DNA of 24,065 bases, from contig CALGAM010000207.1 of assembly GCA_937951935.1 (NCBI GenBank), positions 1 to 24,065 of the forward strand, given 5' to 3'. The position numbers and the translations under genes are program-made. This DNA comes from an uncultured Micromonospora sp. (GTDB lineage: Bacteria > Actinomycetota > Actinomycetes > Mycobacteriales > Micromonosporaceae). How positions within the stretch are numbered: the stretch's first letter is position 1; each line of letters starts with the position of its first letter. Below are positions 1 to 7,839 of this stretch, piece by piece. A model generated the notes under the pieces. It saw nothing but the letters and a program-made list of their open reading frames with translations. It ran no database searches and had not been told where the DNA came from.

Positions 1-1
1 G

Positions 2-1087
2 AGCAGCAGCTACCCGTACGCGATCACCTGGGCCGACGGGCACGTGCCGGCGATCTGCTGGTCGGCGCACGGCGGGCAGGAGTACGGCCACGCCCTGGCC
101 GCCGTGCTCTGCGGCGACGCCGACCCGGGCGGCCGGCTGACCCAGACCTGGTACCGCGACGCGGCCGAGCTGCCCGACCTGTTCGACTACGACGTGATAG
201 CCAGCGACGCGACCTATCTCTACTATCGGGGCACCCCGCTCTACCCGTTCGGCCACGGGCTGAGCTATGCCGAGTTCGTCTACTCTGACCTGCGACTGAG
301 CGCGGACGAGCTGGACGCGGACGGAGAGATCGAGGTCAGTGTGCGGGTGACCAACGTGGGTTCCCGACCGGGCGACGAGGTGGTCCAGCTCTACACCCGG
401 CAGCGGCGGTCCCGGGTCAAGCAGCCACTGCGTCAGCTGCGCGGCTTCGCCCGGGTGACGCTCGCCCCGGGCGAGCAGACCACCGTCCGGCTGCCGCTGC
501 GCGCCGCCGACCTCGCCCACTGGGACGTCGTCCAGGGGCGCTACGTCGTGGAGGAGGCCCGGCACACCGTGGCGGTCGGCCGTTCCAGCGCCGACCTCCG
601 GCTGACCGCGACCCTGACCGTACGCGGTGAGACGGTCGGGCCCCGCGCGCCGCTGTCCGGCCCGCTGCGGGCGATCGACCACGACGAGTACGCCGGCACC
701 GGCGCGGTGCCGGACGGCCCGGACGGCACCGCCGTCGTCTCCCGGGAGGCCGGCGCCTGGATCCGCTTCTCCGGCATCGACGTCGCCGGCGTGCACCGGG
801 TGACCGCCCGGGTCTGGGGCCGGGACCTCCCCGGCGGTGCGGACCTGCTGCTCCGCCTGGACGATCCGGTCCGCGGTCCGGTCGCCGGTACCATCCCGGT
901 GCCACCGCCCGCCGTCCCGGGCGACACCGCCGAGCCGGGCCGGACGGTCACCGGGCGCTGGCACGGCGGGGTGACCGGGGTGCGGGACCTGTATCTGCTC
1001 TTCGCCGCCCCGGGCATCGCGGTGAGCTGGCTGGCCTTCGCCGGGCCGGACGGCGACCGGCCCGGACCTGACCTGGGAGAACTCTAG
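2..1087 (+). CDS. GH3 family glycoside hydrolase, C-terminal part (5' end outside the window)
   Basis: The frame is open from base 2, so the start and the catalytic (alpha/beta)8 domain lie upstream. What remains is the end of the GH3 C-terminal domain (GGRLTQTWYRD; YPFGHGLSY at about 256-282), then a fibronectin-III-like domain (VVQLYTRQ, LRGFARVTLAPGEQ, WDVVQGRYVVE). The last 130 or so residues have the beta-sandwich look of a CBM6-type carbohydrate-binding module (DHDEYAG, GAWIRFSGIDVAGVHRVTAR, LYLLFAAPG). The enzyme probably removes non-reducing-end glucose or xylose from plant oligosaccharides; the specificity cannot be read from this part. The closest relative in the window is the complete GH3 at 16533. 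Its TAG stop shares the G with the GTG start of the LacI gene, so the two are probably translationally coupled. Family assignment is firm, the CBM6 call moderate. Confidence 0.9.
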   Translation, partial: SSSYPYAITWADGHVPAICWSAHGGQEYGHALAAVLCGDADPGGRLTQTWYRDAAELPDLFDYDVIASDATYLYYRGTPLYPFGHGLSYAEFVYSDLRLSADELDADGEIEVSVRVTNVGSRPGDEVVQLYTRQRRSRVKQPLRQLRGFARVTLAPGEQTTVRLPLRAADLAHWDVVQGRYVVEEARHTVAVGRSSADLRLTATLTVRGETVGPRAPLSGPLRAIDHDEYAGTGAVPDGPDGTAVVSREAGAWIRFSGIDVAGVHRVTARVWGRDLPGGADLLLRLDDPVRGPVAGTIPVPPPAVPGDTAEPGRTVTGRWHGGVTGVRDLYLLFAAPGIAVSWLAFAGPDGDRPGPDLGEL

Positions 1088-2277
1088 TGTCCGACCCGCC
1101 GCGTCCCACCGCCCGGCAGGCCGCCGCCGGGCGAGCAGCCGCCGGGCGAGCAGCCCGGCGGGTTGCTGCCACGTCGCAGACCACCCCGACCGTCGCGCCC
1201 CCGCCGGGCACCGTCCCGACCGTCGCGCCCCCGTCGGCCGGCGGCCCGACCGGCAAGCGGGCGGACATGGTGACCATCGCCGACGTGGCGCGACACGCCG
1301 GGGTGGCGGTGAGCACCGTGTCGTACGTGCTCAGCGGCAAGCGGACCATCTCGGCGACCACCCGGGAACGGGTGCTCTCCAGCGTGCGTGCCCTCGGTTA
1401 CCACCCCAACGCCGGCGCCCGCGCCCTGGCCAGCCGGCGGGCGAACGTCATCGCCCTGGTGCTGCCGCTGCGCTCCGGGATGCACCTGCCGGTACTGATG
1501 CAGTTCGCCACCGCCGTGGTGACCACGGCACGTACCTTCGACCACGACGTCCTGCTGGTGACCGCCGACGAGGGGCCGGCCGGGCTGCGCCGGATCGCGG
1601 CCAGCGCCATGGTGGACGGCATCGTGCTGATGGACGTGGAGATGCACGACGTCCGGGTGCCGGTGCTGCGTACCCTCGAACGCCCCAGCGTGCTGATCGG
1701 CTTCCCCGCCGACTCGGCCGGGCTGACCTGCATCGACCTGGACTTCCACCGGGCCGGGCAGGTCTGCGTCGACCACCTGGCCGGCCTCGGCCACCGGCGG
1801 GTCGCACTGCTCGGCGCGCCGGCCGTGGTCTACGACCGGGACACCGGTTTCGCGCACCGCACCCGGGCCGGCTTCGTCGAGGCGGCCGCCCGGCACGGCC
1901 TCGCGGCGACCGCGCAGCCCTTCCCGGAGACCTACCCGGCGATCCACCGGGAGCTGACCGAGCTGCTCACCCGCCATCCCGACCTCTCCGGCCTGGTGGT
2001 GCACAACGAGGCGGCGGTCGGTCAGGTGCTGGCCGTGCTCGCCGCGCTCGGTCGGCGCGTGCCGGCCGACATCTCGGTGGTGGCGATCTGCCCCGACGAG
2101 GTCGCCGAACGGGCAAGCCCCGCGCTGACCTCGGTGCTGATCCCGGCCGAGGAGGTGGGCCGGCAGGCGGTGTCGCTGCTGATGCGCAAGCTCGCGGGCG
2201 AGCGGGTGCCCGAGTCGACGTTGCTCGACCCGCGGCTGACGCTGCGGGCCAGCACCGCGCCCCCACCACGGGCGTGA
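1087..2277 (+). CDS. LacI/GalR family transcriptional regulator
   Basis: The classical LacI helix-turn-helix and hinge (VTIADVARHAGVAVSTVSYVLSGKRTISATTRERV is the region; DVARHAGVAVSTVSYVLSG its core) start at residue 62. A periplasmic-binding-protein-like effector domain follows to the end. Before the HTH is an unusual 60-residue Pro/Ala/Arg-rich extension built on short DNA repeats. I chose GTG 1087 because GGGAGA lies 6 nt upstream and the start overlaps the preceding stop. ATG 1267, at the normal start of the HTH, has no Shine-Dalgarno and would remove the extension. The gene follows a GH3 glycosidase directly, so it most likely represses glycoside uptake and hydrolysis genes until a sugar ligand binds. 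The ligand is unknown. Family certain, start moderate. Confidence 0.9.
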   Translation: MSDPPRPTARQAAAGRAAAGRAARRVAATSQTTPTVAPPPGTVPTVAPPSAGGPTGKRADMVTIADVARHAGVAVSTVSYVLSGKRTISATTRERVLSSVRALGYHPNAGARALASRRANVIALVLPLRSGMHLPVLMQFATAVVTTARTFDHDVLLVTADEGPAGLRRIAASAMVDGIVLMDVEMHDVRVPVLRTLERPSVLIGFPADSAGLTCIDLDFHRAGQVCVDHLAGLGHRRVALLGAPAVVYDRDTGFAHRTRAGFVEAAARHGLAATAQPFPETYPAIHRELTELLTRHPDLSGLVVHNEAAVGQVLAVLAALGRRVPADISVVAICPDEVAERASPALTSVLIPAEEVGRQAVSLLMRKLAGERVPESTLLDPRLTLRASTAPPPRA

Positions 2278-2418
2278 GCGGCCAGGGTGGGGTGGCGACC
2301 AGGCCCGCCGGGCCGGGTCGGGCGCGAACGGGGCCGGGTGCCCCGACGACCACCCGCGGTGCGGTGTTCCGCGCAACATCTCCTTGATCGCGTCCTCGGT
2401 CCCTGGTCGACTCGGGTC

Positions 2419-3879
2419 ATGGCCACCCCCCACATGACCCCGGAGGAGTTCCGCCGGTACGGGCACGCCGTCGTCGACTGGATCGCCGACTACTGGGCGA
2501 ACCTCGGCCAGCGTCCGGTGGTCCCGGCCGACCCGCCCGGCACGGTCGCCTCCCGGCTGCCGGCGGGGCCGCCGGAGCGGGGTGAGGCGCTCGAACGGAT
2601 CCTGGCCGACCTCGACACGGTGATCGCCCCCGGCCTCACCCACTGGCAGCACCCGCGGTTCTTCGGCTACTTCCCCGCCAACACCTCAGGTCCGAGCGTG
2701 CTGGGCGACCTGGTCAGCGCCGGGCTCGGCGTCCAGGGCATGCTCTGGGCCACCGGGCCGGCCTGCACGGAGGTCGAGACGGTCATGCTGGACTGGCTCG
2801 CCGACCTGCTGGACCTGCCCGCCCGGTTCCGCTCCACGAGCACCGGCGGCGGGGTGATCCAGGACTCGGCCTCCTCAGCCGCCCTGGTCGCCGTCCTGGC
2901 GGCGCTGCACCGGGCCAGTGGGGGACGATGGCGTGCCCGGGGCCTCGACCGGCGGTACCGGATCTACACCTCCACCCAGGGACACTCGTCGATCGAGAAG
3001 GCGACCCGGATCGCCGGGCTCGGGGCCGCCGGGCTGCGGACCGTCGAGGTCGACCCCCACACCCTGGCGATGGACCCGGCGGCGCTGCGTGCCGCGATCG
3101 AGGCCGACCTGGCCGCCGGGATCGTCCCGGCCGCGGTCGTCGCCACGATCGGCACCACCTCGACCACCGCCGTCGACCCGATTCCCGAGATCGGGGCGAT
3201 CTGCCGGGACCACGGCCTCTGGCTGCACGTGGACGCCGCGTACGCGGGTGCCGCCGCGGTCTGCCCCGAACTGCGCTGGTCGCACGCCGGGGTCGAGTAC
3301 GCCGACTCGTACTGCTTCGACCCGCACAAGTGGCTGCTCACCGGCTTCGACTGTGACGCGTTCTGGGTCGCCGACCGGGCCGGGCTGGTCGAGGCGCTGA
3401 CCGTGCTGCCCGAGTACCTGCGCAACGCGGCGACCGAGTCCGGCGCCGTGCTCGACTACCGCGACTGGCAGGTGCCGCTCGGTCGGCGGTTCCGGGCGCT
3501 GAAGCTCTGGTTCGTGCTCCGCTGGTACGGCGCCGAGGGACTGCGCGCCCACATCCGCTCGGGCGTGGAGCTGGCCGCCCGGTTCGCCGACCGGGTACGC
3601 GCCGACGACCGGTTCGAGGTGGTGGCCCCACACCCGTTCTCGCTGGTGTGCTTCCGACTACGCGCCGACGACGAGGCCAACGCGGAGCTGCTGCGCCGGG
3701 TCAACGCCAGCGGCCGGGTCTTCCTGACCCACACCCGGGTCCACGACCGGTACACGCTGCGACTGGCGGTCGGTTCGCCGAACACCCGCGAGGAGGACGT
3801 GGCGGAGGCCTGGCGGTTGATCACGGAGGCCACCCCGGCCGTCCTGGCCGCCGAGGGCGGCACCCCGACGGGGCGGTAG
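2419..3879 (+). CDS. PLP-dependent group II decarboxylase (aromatic-L-amino-acid decarboxylase type)
   Basis: A cytosolic enzyme of about 486 residues, the usual size for the aromatic amino acid / tyrosine decarboxylase family, which removes CO2 from amino acids such as Phe, Tyr, Trp or DOPA to give amines. From ATG 2419 the landmarks are MTPEEFRRYGHAVVDWIADYW at the N-terminus, HPRFFGYFPAN, the cofactor-stacking His in TQGHSSIEKA (His189), Asp272 in HVDAAYAGAA that contacts the pyridine nitrogen, and the Schiff-base Lys304 in DPHKWLLTGFDC. The open frame extends upstream to 2287 but has no family homology there. ATG 2419 lacks a clear Shine-Dalgarno, and ATG 2434 is an alternative start. It lies 141 bp after the LacI gene and is probably a separate unit. 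The exact substrate cannot be read from the sequence. Confidence 0.9.
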   Translation: MATPHMTPEEFRRYGHAVVDWIADYWANLGQRPVVPADPPGTVASRLPAGPPERGEALERILADLDTVIAPGLTHWQHPRFFGYFPANTSGPSVLGDLVSAGLGVQGMLWATGPACTEVETVMLDWLADLLDLPARFRSTSTGGGVIQDSASSAALVAVLAALHRASGGRWRARGLDRRYRIYTSTQGHSSIEKATRIAGLGAAGLRTVEVDPHTLAMDPAALRAAIEADLAAGIVPAAVVATIGTTSTTAVDPIPEIGAICRDHGLWLHVDAAYAGAAAVCPELRWSHAGVEYADSYCFDPHKWLLTGFDCDAFWVADRAGLVEALTVLPEYLRNAATESGAVLDYRDWQVPLGRRFRALKLWFVLRWYGAEGLRAHIRSGVELAARFADRVRADDRFEVVAPHPFSLVCFRLRADDEANAELLRRVNASGRVFLTHTRVHDRYTLRLAVGSPNTREEDVAEAWRLITEATPAVLAAEGGTPTGR

Positions 3880-3952
3880 GACGCCGCCGTCGCCCGCGCC
3901 GGGCGGCTGTACCTCCCGGCGCGAGCACCCGTGGCCCGACCCGCGTCCGGGC

Positions 3953-5059
3953 GTGGCGTGGCCCGATTTCCGCCCGACCGGGAATCAATCGCCGCTGTCC
4001 GGGAAGTCCACCGGCGTGCCGGGTTTCCTGCCCTCGATCCCGTGGCCGGTCGGTCCGAGCGTCGCGGTCTTCGCCGTCGCCGGGCTGGTCACGATCATCG
4101 GCAGCGTCCGGCTCGTCGCGCTCGGCGACGCCCTGGCCGACCGCACCGGCTGGGGCGAGGCCGTCTTCGGGGTGGTCTTCTTCGGCGTCGCCACCGGCCT
4201 GTCCGGCATCGTGATGACCGCGGTGACCGCCGCCACCGGTCACCCGGATCTCGGCTACAGCAACGCGGTCGGCGGGATCGCCGCCCAGACCACCGCGGTG
4301 GCGGTCGCCGACGCGTTCTACCGCTCGGTCAACCTCGAACACGCCGCCGCGTCGCTGTCGAACCTGCTCTTCGGGTGCCTGCTGATCGCGCTGCTCGCCC
4401 TGACCCTGCTCGGCAGCTTCACCCCGGACGTCACGGTGGGCGGCCTGCACCCGGTGTCGATCGTGATCGTCGCCTGCTACCTCGGCGGGCTCCGGTTGAT
4501 CCGCACCGCCGGGACCCGGCCGATGTGGAACCCGGTCGCGACCACCGAGACCCGGCCGGACGTCCCCCAGGAGCACGGCGTGCTGGACGGGCACGGCCTC
4601 CCCTCCCTCTGGCTGCGGTTCGTGCTGGCCGGCGTCGTCGTCGCGAGCAGCGGCTGGGCCGTGTCGCTGGCCGCCGAGAGCGTCGTGGAGACCACCGGCC
4701 TCACCGCCGGCTTCACCGGCGGTGTCCTGCTCGGCATCGTCAACGGGCTGCCGGAGACGGTCACCGCGATCGCCGCCGTCCGGCAGGGCGCGCTGACGTT
4801 GGCCGTCGCCGCCGTGCTCGGCGGCAACATCCTCGACGTGATCACCGTCGTCGTCGGGGACGTCGCCTACCGCCACGGGTCGATCTACCACGCGGCCGGC
4901 ACCGACGACCTGCTGATCACCACGACCGGGCTCTTCATGACCACCGCGCTGCTCGGCGGCCTGCTCGTCCGCCAGGCCTGCGGCTGGGGACGCCTCGGCT
5001 TCGAGGGCGTCATCCTGGTGGCCAGCTACCTCGGCATGACCGCGATGCTCGCGCTCTGA
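3953..5059 (+). CDS. Divergent CaCA-superfamily cation exchanger-like membrane protein
   Basis: About 368 residues with ten hydrophobic segments in a 5+5 arrangement (roughly 36-56, 69-92, 101-120, 134-156, 165-183, then 220-240, 254-276, 280-302, 320-340, 348-366). A hydrophilic loop at 184-218 separates the halves. This is the layout of Na+/Ca2+ and Ca2+/H+ antiporters. The second half carries a recognisable alpha-2 repeat, G-NGLPETVTAI with Glu268 followed by LGGNILDVITV. The first half has a degenerate alpha-1 repeat, ATGLSGIVMTAV, with Gly where the acidic residue is expected. Start GTG 3953 is used; GTG 4016, preceded by GGGAAG, would also keep all segments. It is convergent with the MerR gene. 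The family call is moderate; the transported ion is unknown. Confidence 0.65.
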   Translation: MAWPDFRPTGNQSPLSGKSTGVPGFLPSIPWPVGPSVAVFAVAGLVTIIGSVRLVALGDALADRTGWGEAVFGVVFFGVATGLSGIVMTAVTAATGHPDLGYSNAVGGIAAQTTAVAVADAFYRSVNLEHAAASLSNLLFGCLLIALLALTLLGSFTPDVTVGGLHPVSIVIVACYLGGLRLIRTAGTRPMWNPVATTETRPDVPQEHGVLDGHGLPSLWLRFVLAGVVVASSGWAVSLAAESVVETTGLTAGFTGGVLLGIVNGLPETVTAIAAVRQGALTLAVAAVLGGNILDVITVVVGDVAYRHGSIYHAAGTDDLLITTTGLFMTTALLGGLLVRQACGWGRLGFEGVILVASYLGMTAMLAL

Positions 5060-5085
5060 CCGGGCCCACCGGCCGGCGGGTACCG

Positions 5086-5997
5086 CTACCGCGCGGAGGC
5101 CCGCAGCGCGGCGACGAACCACTCCCAGGTCGGGACCGCGGACGCGATCGGCGGACGCCCGTTCAGCACGCCCAGCAGTTGCCAGTACCGCTCGACCCGC
5201 CGGTCGGTGAAGTGTTCCACCCGGTCGGCGAGCCGGACCCGCTCCTCGGCCGGCATCCCGGGGTCGACGATGCGGTCCAGCACCGCCCGCCCCTGCGCCG
5301 AGTCGGGGGCGACGCCGTCCCGGAGCGCGGCCCCGGCGTGCTCGGTGACCAGTGCCGGGTCGAACGGCGGTGGTGCGCCGCCTCCCTCGGCACCGGCCAC
5401 CGCCATCTGCCGGACCCGCTGCCGGAAACCGGCGTCGCCGACGAGTTCGGCGAGCTCCAGCCAGGCGTCCACCTGTTCCGCCGTCGGTTCGGCGGGGAGC
5501 TCGGCCGGCATCTGCCGCATCGCCCGGGCGAGGTGCGCCCCGGGCGCCTGCGGGTCGATCCCCTCGAAGGTCTGGTCGACGAACTCGTCGATGATCCGCT
5601 GCCGCTCCTGCGCGGAGAGTCGGGCCAGGTCGCTCACGAGTTTCAACTCCTCGGTCGTGCTGTTCCGCTCGGCGACCGACCGCAGCACGGCCCGACGTAC
5701 CTGAAGGGTGCGGATCTCGGCGTCGAGGGCGCGCACGTGTGCCCGCGCCACGTCGGCCACCGTCGTCTGGCGAGACAGGATCCGCCGTACGGTGTCGAGG
5801 TCCAGCCCGAGGTCACGCAACGTTCGGACCAGGTCGAGCCGCGCCACCGCGGCGGCGTCGTACAGGCGGTACCCGCCCGCCGACCGGCAGGTGGGCGCGA
5901 CGAGCCCGCTGTCCGACCAGAACCGGATGGTCCGGACGGAGAGGTTGGTACGTCGGGCGAGCTCACCGATGGTGAACAGCTCGGTGCGGTCGCTCAC
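5086..5997 (-). CDS. MerR family transcriptional regulator with long helical C-terminal domain
   Basis: The N-terminus is a typical MerR winged helix-turn-helix: FTIGELARRTNLSVRTIRFWSDSGLV at about 8-34, then GGYRLYDAAAVARL and LRDLGLDLDTVRRIL. A dimerisation helix covers about 85-125. The remaining 170 or so residues are mainly helical, and their Asp/Glu/Arg pattern does not match a drug- or metal-binding domain I can name. There are no conserved Cys pairs, so a metal sensor is unlikely. The start is GTG 5997, with no good Shine-Dalgarno (pyrimidine-rich CTCCTTCC precedes it), so it may be leaderless. It is convergent with the exchanger gene, with a 26-bp gap. At 303 aa it is much longer than minimal MerR proteins, which suggests a ligand-binding C-terminal domain of unknown specificity. 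Confidence 0.88.
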   Translation of the reverse strand: MSDRTELFTIGELARRTNLSVRTIRFWSDSGLVAPTCRSAGGYRLYDAAAVARLDLVRTLRDLGLDLDTVRRILSRQTTVADVARAHVRALDAEIRTLQVRRAVLRSVAERNSTTEELKLVSDLARLSAQERQRIIDEFVDQTFEGIDPQAPGAHLARAMRQMPAELPAEPTAEQVDAWLELAELVGDAGFRQRVRQMAVAGAEGGGAPPPFDPALVTEHAGAALRDGVAPDSAQGRAVLDRIVDPGMPAEERVRLADRVEHFTDRRVERYWQLLGVLNGRPPIASAVPTWEWFVAALRASAR

Positions 5998-6186
5998 GGA
6001 AGGAGCATCACCCCTCCAGCCGCTGGAGACTCAAGCCGCGCCCACGGCGCCGGGCTCGGGTGCCCGTCGCGTACGGCCCGTCGTCGGTGGTCGCCCCGCC
6101 CGCGGGCCGGCCAGGAGCCGACGGCGGCCGGCCCCGGAGGGCAGCGGCGGCCGGCCCGCACGGCGGTTCGCGGGAGCCGTACGGCG

Positions 6187-6756
6187 TCAGCTCCAGGCGC
6201 GGGGGTCGGCGGCCAGTTCGCGGACCCGCTCCGGCAGGCGGTCGGTGGCCACGTCGGCCAGGGTGACCAGTTCGAGGATCTGCCGTTCGCTGGCCCGCAG
6301 CGCGATCCAGACCTCCTGGAGCGACCGGGCGGCGCCCTGGTAGCCGAGATCCTCTGGACGCTGGCCGCGGATGTTCGCCAGCGGCCCGTCGATGATGCGG
6401 ATCACGTCCGCCAGGGAGATCTCCGAGGCCGGGCGGGCCAGCCAGTATCCCCCCTCCGGGCCCCGCTGGGCGTGCACGATGCCGCCCCGACGCAGCTGTA
6501 GCAGGATGCTTTCGAGGAACTTCGGCGGAATGTCCTGGGCCCGGGCGATCTGGTCGGCGGTGATCGGGGTCGGATGCCGGGCGGGAGCGGCGACCCGACC
6601 GGACGGCCGGCCCTCGGCCGGACGCCGCCCGCCCGCGTCGCGACGGCGGTCCGCCGGCTCCACGCCCACGTCAGGTGGCAGCTCACTCGACTCGGCGTGG
6701 GCGGCGAGTTCGGCGGCGGCGCGAAGCGCGTAGTCAACCCGGGCGGAGAGTCGCAT
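6187..6756 (-). CDS. Rrf2 family transcriptional regulator without Fe-S cysteines, with an insertion
   Basis: The start MRLSARVDYALRAAAELAAH and the core ITADQIARAQDIPPKFLESILLQLRRGGIV...RGPEGGYWLARP are diagnostic of the Rrf2 winged-helix family (IscR, NsrR, CymR). Between helix 1 and the HTH is an extra stretch of about 35 Arg/Gly/Pro-rich residues (about 24-62) not usual in the family. The three cysteines that bind an Fe-S cluster in IscR/NsrR are absent; the protein has no Cys at all. It is therefore more like CymR or other cluster-free members, which sense sulfur or amino-acid metabolites via partners or ligands. ATG 6756 is supported by the family N-terminus. A -10-like TAACCT 7-8 nt upstream suggests a leaderless transcript. 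The target genes are unknown. Confidence 0.88.
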   Translation of the reverse strand: MRLSARVDYALRAAAELAAHAESSELPPDVGVEPADRRRDAGGRRPAEGRPSGRVAAPARHPTPITADQIARAQDIPPKFLESILLQLRRGGIVHAQRGPEGGYWLARPASEISLADVIRIIDGPLANIRGQRPEDLGYQGAARSLQEVWIALRASERQILELVTLADVATDRLPERVRELAADPRAWS

Positions 6757-6762
6757 GCCGGA

Positions 6763-6779
6763 CAGGTTAGCCGGACCTG
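6763..6779. promoter_or_regulatory. Candidate promoter and self-operator of the Rrf2 gene
   Basis: A perfect inverted repeat, CAGGT-N7-ACCTG, lies 7 bp upstream of the Rrf2 start. On the minus strand it contains TAACCT (6769-6764), spaced correctly for a -10 element that starts transcription at or next to the ATG. This fits autoregulation of a leaderless gene. No convincing -35 is visible. Inference only. Confidence 0.4.
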
Positions 6780-6817
6780 CTCAGCCGTCCGGCCCCAGGT
6801 CTCGGCCGCACCGTGAC

Positions 6818-6848
6818 ACGCCGCCGCGTGGCGGTGGCACGGCGGCGT
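6818..6848 (-). terminator. GC-rich hairpin downstream of the thioesterase gene
   Basis: ACGCCGCCG (6818-6826) pairs perfectly with CGGCGGCGT (6840-6848) around a 13-nt loop, about 100 bp past the tesB stop and before the Rrf2 promoter. There is no U-tract, as is common for actinobacterial terminators. Its role as a terminator is inferred from position. Confidence 0.35.
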
Positions 6849-6945
6849 CCCGACCGCGCGCCCGGACCGCCCCGCACAACCCGCGACCACGCACGGCCCG
6901 CGCCCGCCACGCACCCGGGGGCGCGGCTCGGCGGCGGCGCCGGGC

Positions 6946-7839
6946 TCAGGCGCCGACCCGACGCAGCAGTCCCTCCTGCACGGCGCTGGCGATGTGCCGG
7001 CCGTCGACGGTGAACATCCGGCCGGTGGCGAGCCCGCGGGCGCCGGAGGCCGACGGGCTCCAGCAGTCGTAGAGGAACCACTCGTCGGCCCGGAACGGCC
7101 GGTGGAACCAGAGCGCGTGGTCCAGGCTGGCGCCGATCACCCCGCCCGGCCCCCAGACCTCGCCGTGCACCGACAGCACCGAGTCCAGCAGGGTCATGTC
7201 GGAGGCGAAGGTGAGCGCGCAGGCGTGCAGCAGCGGATCGTCCGGAAGCTTGCCGTCGATCCGCATCCAGACCCGCTGGTGCGGGTCGGCCGGCCGGTCC
7301 CCGGGGGGCACCCAGCCGGGCTCGCCGACGTACCGGACGTCGATCGGCCGTGGGATCGTCGCCCAGACGCCGAGCCGCTCCGGATACCGGGCGAGCCGGT
7401 CGGCCATGGTCGGCACCGCCTCCGGCGGCGGTACGTCGGCCGGGGCCGGCGCGTGGTGGTCGAGACCCTCCTCCTGCCGGTGGAAGGAGGCGGACATGAA
7501 GAAGATCGGCTTGCCGTGCTGGTACGCGACGGAGCGCCGCACCGAGAAGGACCGGCCGTCCCGGATGTTCTCCACCTGGTACCGGATCGGCTCGGCCGGG
7601 TCGCCGGGCCGCACGAAGTAGCCGTGTAGGGAGTGGACGAACCGGGTCGGCTCGACGGTCCGACCGGCGGCGACCAGGGCCTGGCCGGCGACCTGGCCGC
7701 CGTACACCCGCTGGGGGCCGACCGGCGGGCTGGTCCCCTCGAAGTCCGCCTCGCCGAGCTGGCGGAGGTCGAGCAGTTCGAGGAGCTGGTCGACCGCCGC
7801 CTGCCCGACCAGGACCGGCTCGGGCTCGCCCACGCTCAC
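6946..7839 (-). CDS. tesB: Acyl-CoA thioesterase II
   Basis: A 297-residue double-hotdog thioesterase that hydrolyses acyl-CoA to free fatty acid and CoA in the cytosol. Hotdog 1 has VYGGQVAGQALVAAGRTV and RFVHSLHGYFVRPGD; hotdog 2 has the catalytic region GASLDHALWFHRPF (Asp240), DCWSPSASGARGL (Ser263/Ser265 at the position of the usual Thr/Ser) and AVQEGLLR (Gln288), matching the Asp-Thr/Ser-Gln triad of E. coli TesB. GTG 7839 overlaps the pyruvate kinase stop as GTGA, so its translation is probably coupled to pyk and both share one transcript. The acyl chain range cannot be deduced. Assignment is firm. Confidence 0.95.
   Translation of the reverse strand: MSVGEPEPVLVGQAAVDQLLELLDLRQLGEADFEGTSPPVGPQRVYGGQVAGQALVAAGRTVEPTRFVHSLHGYFVRPGDPAEPIRYQVENIRDGRSFSVRRSVAYQHGKPIFFMSASFHRQEEGLDHHAPAPADVPPPEAVPTMADRLARYPERLGVWATIPRPIDVRYVGEPGWVPPGDRPADPHQRVWMRIDGKLPDDPLLHACALTFASDMTLLDSVLSVHGEVWGPGGVIGASLDHALWFHRPFRADEWFLYDCWSPSASGARGLATGRMFTVDGRHIASAVQEGLLRRVGA

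Noticed and set aside
2287..2418. N-terminal extension of the decarboxylase
   Set aside because: The 44 extra residues are Arg/Pro-rich and unlike any decarboxylase N-terminus; the family sequence starts at MTPEEFRRYG.
3931..6501. Very long plus-strand open frame (856 codons) over the exchanger and MerR genes
   Set aside because: It is Arg/Gly/Pro-rich, runs out of frame with the exchanger and antisense to MerR and Rrf2, and matches no family. It is a product of high GC and codon bias.
6187..6756. Naming the Rrf2 gene iscR or nsrR
   Set aside because: Both need three conserved cysteines for the Fe-S cluster; this protein has none.
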